Source of the DNA: Phragmites australis
Taxonomy: Eukaryota > Streptophyta > Magnoliopsida > Poales > Poaceae
Direction: 5' to 3'
Assembly: GCF_958298935.1 (NCBI RefSeq)
Contig: NC_084924.1
Location: 22,479,819 to 22,543,818, forward strand
Length of the DNA stretch: 64,000 nt
The position numbers and the translations under genes were made by a program. The first letter of the stretch is position 1, and each line of letters starts with the position of its first letter. Below the pieces are notes generated by a model. That model did not search any database and had not been told where the DNA came from. It was given only the letters and a program-made list of their open reading frames with translations. This document shows positions 60,036 through 64,000 of this stretch, one piece after another.

Positions 60036-60283
60036 GGATCTGAAGAATTTGCAGATTGAATTAGGAGCTAAGATTCGATGAGGAAAAGATTGTTGGACAA
60101 ATGAGACATATATTTACCACTTGTGATCAGCCAACAAGCAACATTACATAACTATGATCACAAGTAGGAAATTATGATCCAAAGATCAAAGAGTCAAAAT
60201 TTTCAAATATTGCACACAAGAGTTTTTGCAAACCACTATCTACAAAAACTACAAATCTACAACAATGAATTGTATGCAATATA

Positions 60284-61024
60284 TCAAGCCATGTTGCGAG
60301 AATTTAGGATATTTAGCTCACATCTCAACTCGCAAAACCTTGGCTCATCTAATGACTTTGTGAGAATATCGGCTAGTTGTTTCTTGGTTCTCACATGGCG
60401 AATATCGATATCCCCTTTGGTTGAGTGTTCTCTCAAGAAGTGATGATGTATGTCTATGTGTTTGGTTCTTGAGTGTTGTACGGGGTTGTTGGCTATTTTG
60501 GCGGCACTCTCATTATCACTCAAAAGTGGGACTTTGGTCATATTGTAGCCATAATCTCTCAAGGTTTACCTCATCCAAAGTAATTGAGCACAACAAGCGT
60601 CCGCAACAACATACTCGGCTTTAGCGGTGGATAGGGCTACGGAATTTTGTTTCTTTGATGACCAAGACACCAAGGACCTACCCAAGAATTGGTTAGTCTC
60701 GGATGTACTCTTCCTATCAACTTTACAACCACCATAATTGGAGTCTGAATAGCCGATAAGTTCAAAAGATGAACCTTTAGGGTACCATAAGCCAAGGTAT
60801 GAAGTATGAACTAAATATCTAAGAATTCTCTTAACGGCCATTAAATGGTACTCTTTTGGAGTGGTTTGAAATCTTGCACACATGCATACACTAAGCATTA
60901 TATCGGACCTAGATGCACAAAGGTAAAGTAAAGAACCAATCATGGAACGATATACCTTTTGATCCACGACCTTACCTTCTTCATTGCATTGGAGTTTTGA
61001 TGGGCTTAGCATTCTCCATGTCAA
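60284..61024 (-). pseudogene. Copia RNase H
   Basis: 61024-60566 carries SMIGSLLYLCASRSDIMLSV, GYSDSNYGGCKVDRKSTSET and SKKQNSVALSTAKAEYVVAD. A frameshift near 60563 leads to 60562-60284 with KIANNPVQHSRTKHIDIHHH and TKKQLADILTKSLDEPRF. These are standard copia RNase H blocks. Confidence 0.85.
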
Positions 61025-61798
61025 ACTTCTTAAGCATGTCCTTAATATACTTCATTTGACAAATAAAAGTTCCTTCCTTGAGTTGTTTGATTTGAAATCC
61101 TAGGAAGAACTTTAGTTCACCCATCATTGACATCTTGAACCTCTTGGTCATAATCCTACTAAACTCTTCACAAAATATTTTGTTAGTAGAACCAAATATA
61201 ATGTCATCGACATATATTTGGCAAACAAATAAATTATTATCGACATTTTTAGTGAAAAGGATAGAATCGGCTTTTCTATTTCAAAACCTTTCTTGATAAG
61301 AAAATCCCTAAGGCATTCATACCATGCTCTAGTGCTTGCTTAAGCCCTTAGAGCACCTTATGGAGTTTATATACATGATGAGGACATTTGGGATCTTCAA
61401 ATCTTGGAGGTTGCTCTATTACGTACACCAATTCGGAGATTGACCCATAGGAAAGCGTTCTTCACGTCCATTTGATATAGCTTGAAATCATAGGCAAGTA
61501 ATATACGAATTGATTCAAGCCTAGCTACGGGAGCATAAGTCTCACCAAATCCAAACCTTCTATTTGCGTGAAGCTTTGAGCAACTAACGTTGCCTTATTT
61601 CTAGTGACGATCCTGTTCTCATCTTGTTTGTTGCGGAAGACCTATTTGGTGTCGATTACATTTTGGTTTGGTCTTTCCACCAATGTCCAGACCTCATTCC
61701 TCTTGAAATTATTCAATTCTTCTTGCATAGCCATCACCCAATCGGGATCTCCAAGTGTGTATTCCACCTTCAATGGTTCCAAAGAGGAAACAAAAGAG
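61025..61798 (-). pseudogene. Copia reverse transcriptase, decayed
   Basis: Minus-strand pieces in three frames include segments like 'VWTLVERP', 'LYQMDVKNAFL', 'NLFVCQIYVDDIIFGSTNKI' (about 61240-61180, YVDD intact) and 'GELKFFLGFQIKQLKEGTF'. A segment between the DVKNAFL and YVDD blocks is shortened and frameshifted (61290-61440). Confidence 0.75.
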
Positions 61799-62905
61799 TT
61801 AACATTCACAAAAATTTGCGAATCTAGAACGAGTGGTTACTCCCTTTTGTATATCACCAAGTATGTTGTCCACGGGGTGATATCTTTGGATACTTTGATG
61901 AACTCTTAGGTGTGGCACTTGAGATTGGGGTTGAATGTCTTCTCCTTCATCATCAAGAAACTTGTTGAAATCATCATGAGCTTGATCTTGACCTTGTTCT
62001 TGATTTTGATCTTGCATTAGAGTTGATGTCGATGGCTCTACTTGAATTGATGAAGATGGTTGACTTGGGTCATTATTGGCCATATGTTGCTCTTGTGATT
62101 CTTGAGGCTTGATTTCTCCAATTGCCATCTTCTTAATTGTTTCACTTGGAATTTTTTCATCACCTAAAATATTAGGATCAACTTGCTCCACTTGGGAGCC
62201 GTTAGATTCATCAAATTTCACGTCACGTGCAATTTCAAAACAACCAGAGGTTTTGTTGAAAACACGATAGGCGTAGGCATTCGATCCATAACCAAGCATA
62301 AAACCTTCATCTACTTTAGTTGAAAATTTAGAGCTTTTTGCTTTCTTATTAAGAATAAAATATTTGCTACCAAAAAATTTAAAGCAGGATACGTTTGGTT
62401 TGTTACTGGTTAGGGGTTCGTAGGCGGTCTTATTTAAGATCTTGTGGAGATACGATCGGTTGATTGCATGGCAAGCGGTGTTGACGGCCTCCGCCCAAAA
62501 TTGATCCGATATTTTGTATTCATTAAGCATGGTTCTTGCCGACTCTATGAGAGTCCTATTCTTCCTCTCGGCAACCCTATTTTGTTGAAGGGAGTAGGGT
62601 GCCAAGAATTCATGCTTTATGCCTTCTTCATCGAGAAATTCTTGAACTTGAGTGTTCTTGAATTCGCTTCCATTGTCACTTCTCACTCTCTTGATCTTCA
62701 CATCAAATTCATTTTGAGCTCTCCTCACAAATTTCTTGAATATGGCTTGTGTTTCACTTTTTCCATGCAAAAAGAATACCCAAGTGAAACGAGAATAATC
62801 ATCAACAATTACTAAGCCATATTTGTTATCGCCAATGCTTATGTAGGCGATTAGTTCAAATAGATCCATGTGAAGGAGTTCCAGTAGCCTTGTTGTCGTC
62901 ATCAC
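61799..62905 (-). pseudogene. Copia integrase and C-terminal region
   Basis: An open frame of 368 codons with LLELLHMDLFELIAYISIGD (first Asp), RSDNGSEFKNTQVQEFLDEE (second Asp) and QQNRVAERKNRTLIESARTM (Glu), so D,D-35-E is complete. A Gln/Ser-rich linker follows (QDQNQEQGQDQAHDDF). It is out of frame with its neighbours, hence part of a broken polyprotein. Confidence 0.85.
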
Positions 62906-62944
62906 AATTTTGACAGGGTGAGGAGCCCCAATTTGTTTTCCCGC

Positions 62945-63455
62945 TTAACAAACACTACAAATCCTATCTTTCTCAAAAGAAACATTTGTTAGTCCTAGGA
63001 TGTGCTCCCCCTTTAGGAGTTTAGACAAATTTCTCATGCCAATATAGGCTAGTCGGCGATGCCATAGCCAACCCATGCTAGACTTAGCAATCAAGCAAGT
63101 TTTAGGCCTCACTTCATCCATTGAAAAATCAACAAGATAAAGTTTACCCTTCAACTTACCCATAAAAGCTATTGAGGCGTCCTCCCTTCTAGAGATGGTC
63201 ACACCCTCATTAGTAAAAAGATAATTGTAACCCATCTCACACAATTGTGACACGGATAACAAATTGTAACAAAGAGATTTAACTAATAAAATATTAGAGA
63301 TAGAATGATCATTGGATATAGCAATTTTACCTAGACCTATTACCTCTCCTTTTACATCATCACCAAAAATAATGTTTTCATGTGATCCTCCAATTTCTTC
63401 AAATGATGAGAACATACTCTTCTCTTCGGTCATATGATTTGTGCATCCCTATCGA
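62945..63455 (-). pseudogene. Copia protease and GAG-pre-integrase domain
   Basis: 63433-62945 has MTEEKSMFSSFEE, ILLVKSLCYNLLSVSQLCEM and GWLWHRRLAYIGMRNLSKLL. Just upstream (about 63450) the protease active-site codons for DSG are disrupted by a single missing base. The His/Cys zinc motif (WHRRLAYIG...) is present. Confidence 0.75.
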
Positions 63456-64000
63456 TCACCCAACTTGATCCACCGGAGGAGTATGCCTACAAAACAAGTT
63501 TTAAGCCTTTGCTTTAGGTAGCCAAATTTGTTTAGGTCCTTTCATGTTAGTCACAAGCATTTTTGGTACTCACACACTCTTTTTCACAATTCTATCCTTT
63601 GTGTGGGCACCAAGATATAGAGCAACAACCACTTTACCACGGTGGTTCCTCTTGAGCATGTAAGAAGCATAAAAAGAGGATTGAGGCGTATGAGACTTTT
63701 GTTGCTTCACTTGAGAGGTGTGATCGGCTTTCTTGCCCCCCTTGATGAATTTTAGGCACTCCTTGCCCTTATCACAATACGCTCATTTGTCTTGCTTGTA
63801 TGCGTGTCAAATCCGAGGCCTCTCTTTAGTTTGTTGTCTTCGATCTTAATGGTCTTGTATAGTGCATCCTTTGATTTATAGGTTTTAATACATTCATACT
63901 TGACCAAGGCATTTAGCTTCTCATTCTCCTTTTGTAAAGCTTGCAAGGATTCAATGTTAGTAGCACAAGCATTTATATCAATGTTATAGCACCAAGAACA
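63456..64000 (-). pseudogene. Copia gag C-terminal region
   Basis: 63946-63752 encodes Lys/Glu-rich sequence (MQALQKENEKLNALVKYECI), and further pieces 'KECLKFIKGGKKADHTS' and 'ASYMLKRNHRGKVVV' follow in shifted frames. Fits the long gag C-terminus of SIRE-like elements; zinc knuckle not seen, probably outside the window. Confidence 0.6.

Larger units (their letters stand above)
55921..64000 (-). mobile_element. SIRE-like Ty1/copia retrotransposon with additional ORF (runs off right edge)
   Basis: Minus-strand order from right to left: gag C-terminus, protease/pre-integrase, integrase, RT, RNase H, spacer, additional ORF, polypurine tract and 3' LTR. An ORF between pol and the 3' LTR defines the SIRE/Maximus lineage. 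The 5' LTR and most of gag are outside the window. It inserted into the gypsy element that begins at 52347. Confidence 0.85.

Overview
This window is nuclear DNA of a grass (Poaceae; panicoid is a guess). Evidence: multi-exon genes with GT-AG introns, and dense nested LTR retrotransposons of grass-type families (Ty1/copia SIRE-like, Ty3/gypsy Tat-like, and a long-LTR gypsy family starting TGTAACATCC). CACTA, hAT-like and long-TIR DNA transposons are also present, with (TA)n microsatellites. There is no bacterial or organellar gene organisation, and I see no tRNA, rRNA or CRISPR array.

Layout. 1-8.2 kb is a mosaic of truncated elements: the 5' end of a SIRE-like copia element, an inverted gypsy LTR fragment, a CACTA 3' end with a ULP1-like protease remnant, and the 3' end of a Tat-type element with an antisense extra ORF. 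8.7-30.6 kb is one host gene on the + strand. I reconstructed 19 exons that join in phase into 693 codons of a predicted coiled-coil protein. Its introns carry a long-TIR element, a decayed copia element holding a solo LTR with a target duplication, and three members of one small non-autonomous LTR family. 32.7-46.3 kb is a dual-specificity phosphatase pseudogene split by a ~12.8 kb Tat-type gypsy element on the - strand; that element carries an antisense, intron-containing additional ORF. 48.28-49.02 kb is an intact single-exon gene for a small conserved plant protein with one membrane segment (ZCF37-like). 49.5-55.9 kb is gypsy LTR material, including one nearly complete 3.1 kb LTR with a primer-binding site and a small hAT-like MITE. 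55.9-64 kb is a SIRE-like copia element on the - strand running off the right edge; it has a decayed pol, a 459-codon open additional ORF and an LTR full of short quasi-palindromic GC-rich repeats.

Only two genes look functional: the coiled-coil gene and the ZCF37-like gene. The rest is mobile DNA and its debris. The most unusual signals are: a 63-bp exon repeated in tandem (three heptads) at the start of the coiled-coil gene; a duplicated exon end plus splice donor on both sides of an intronic retrotransposon; (TA)n-embedded elements sitting independently in both LTRs of one retrotransposon; the antisense spliced ORF of the Tat element; and shared quasi-palindromic repeats in both the LTR and the region upstream of the extra ORF in the SIRE-like element.
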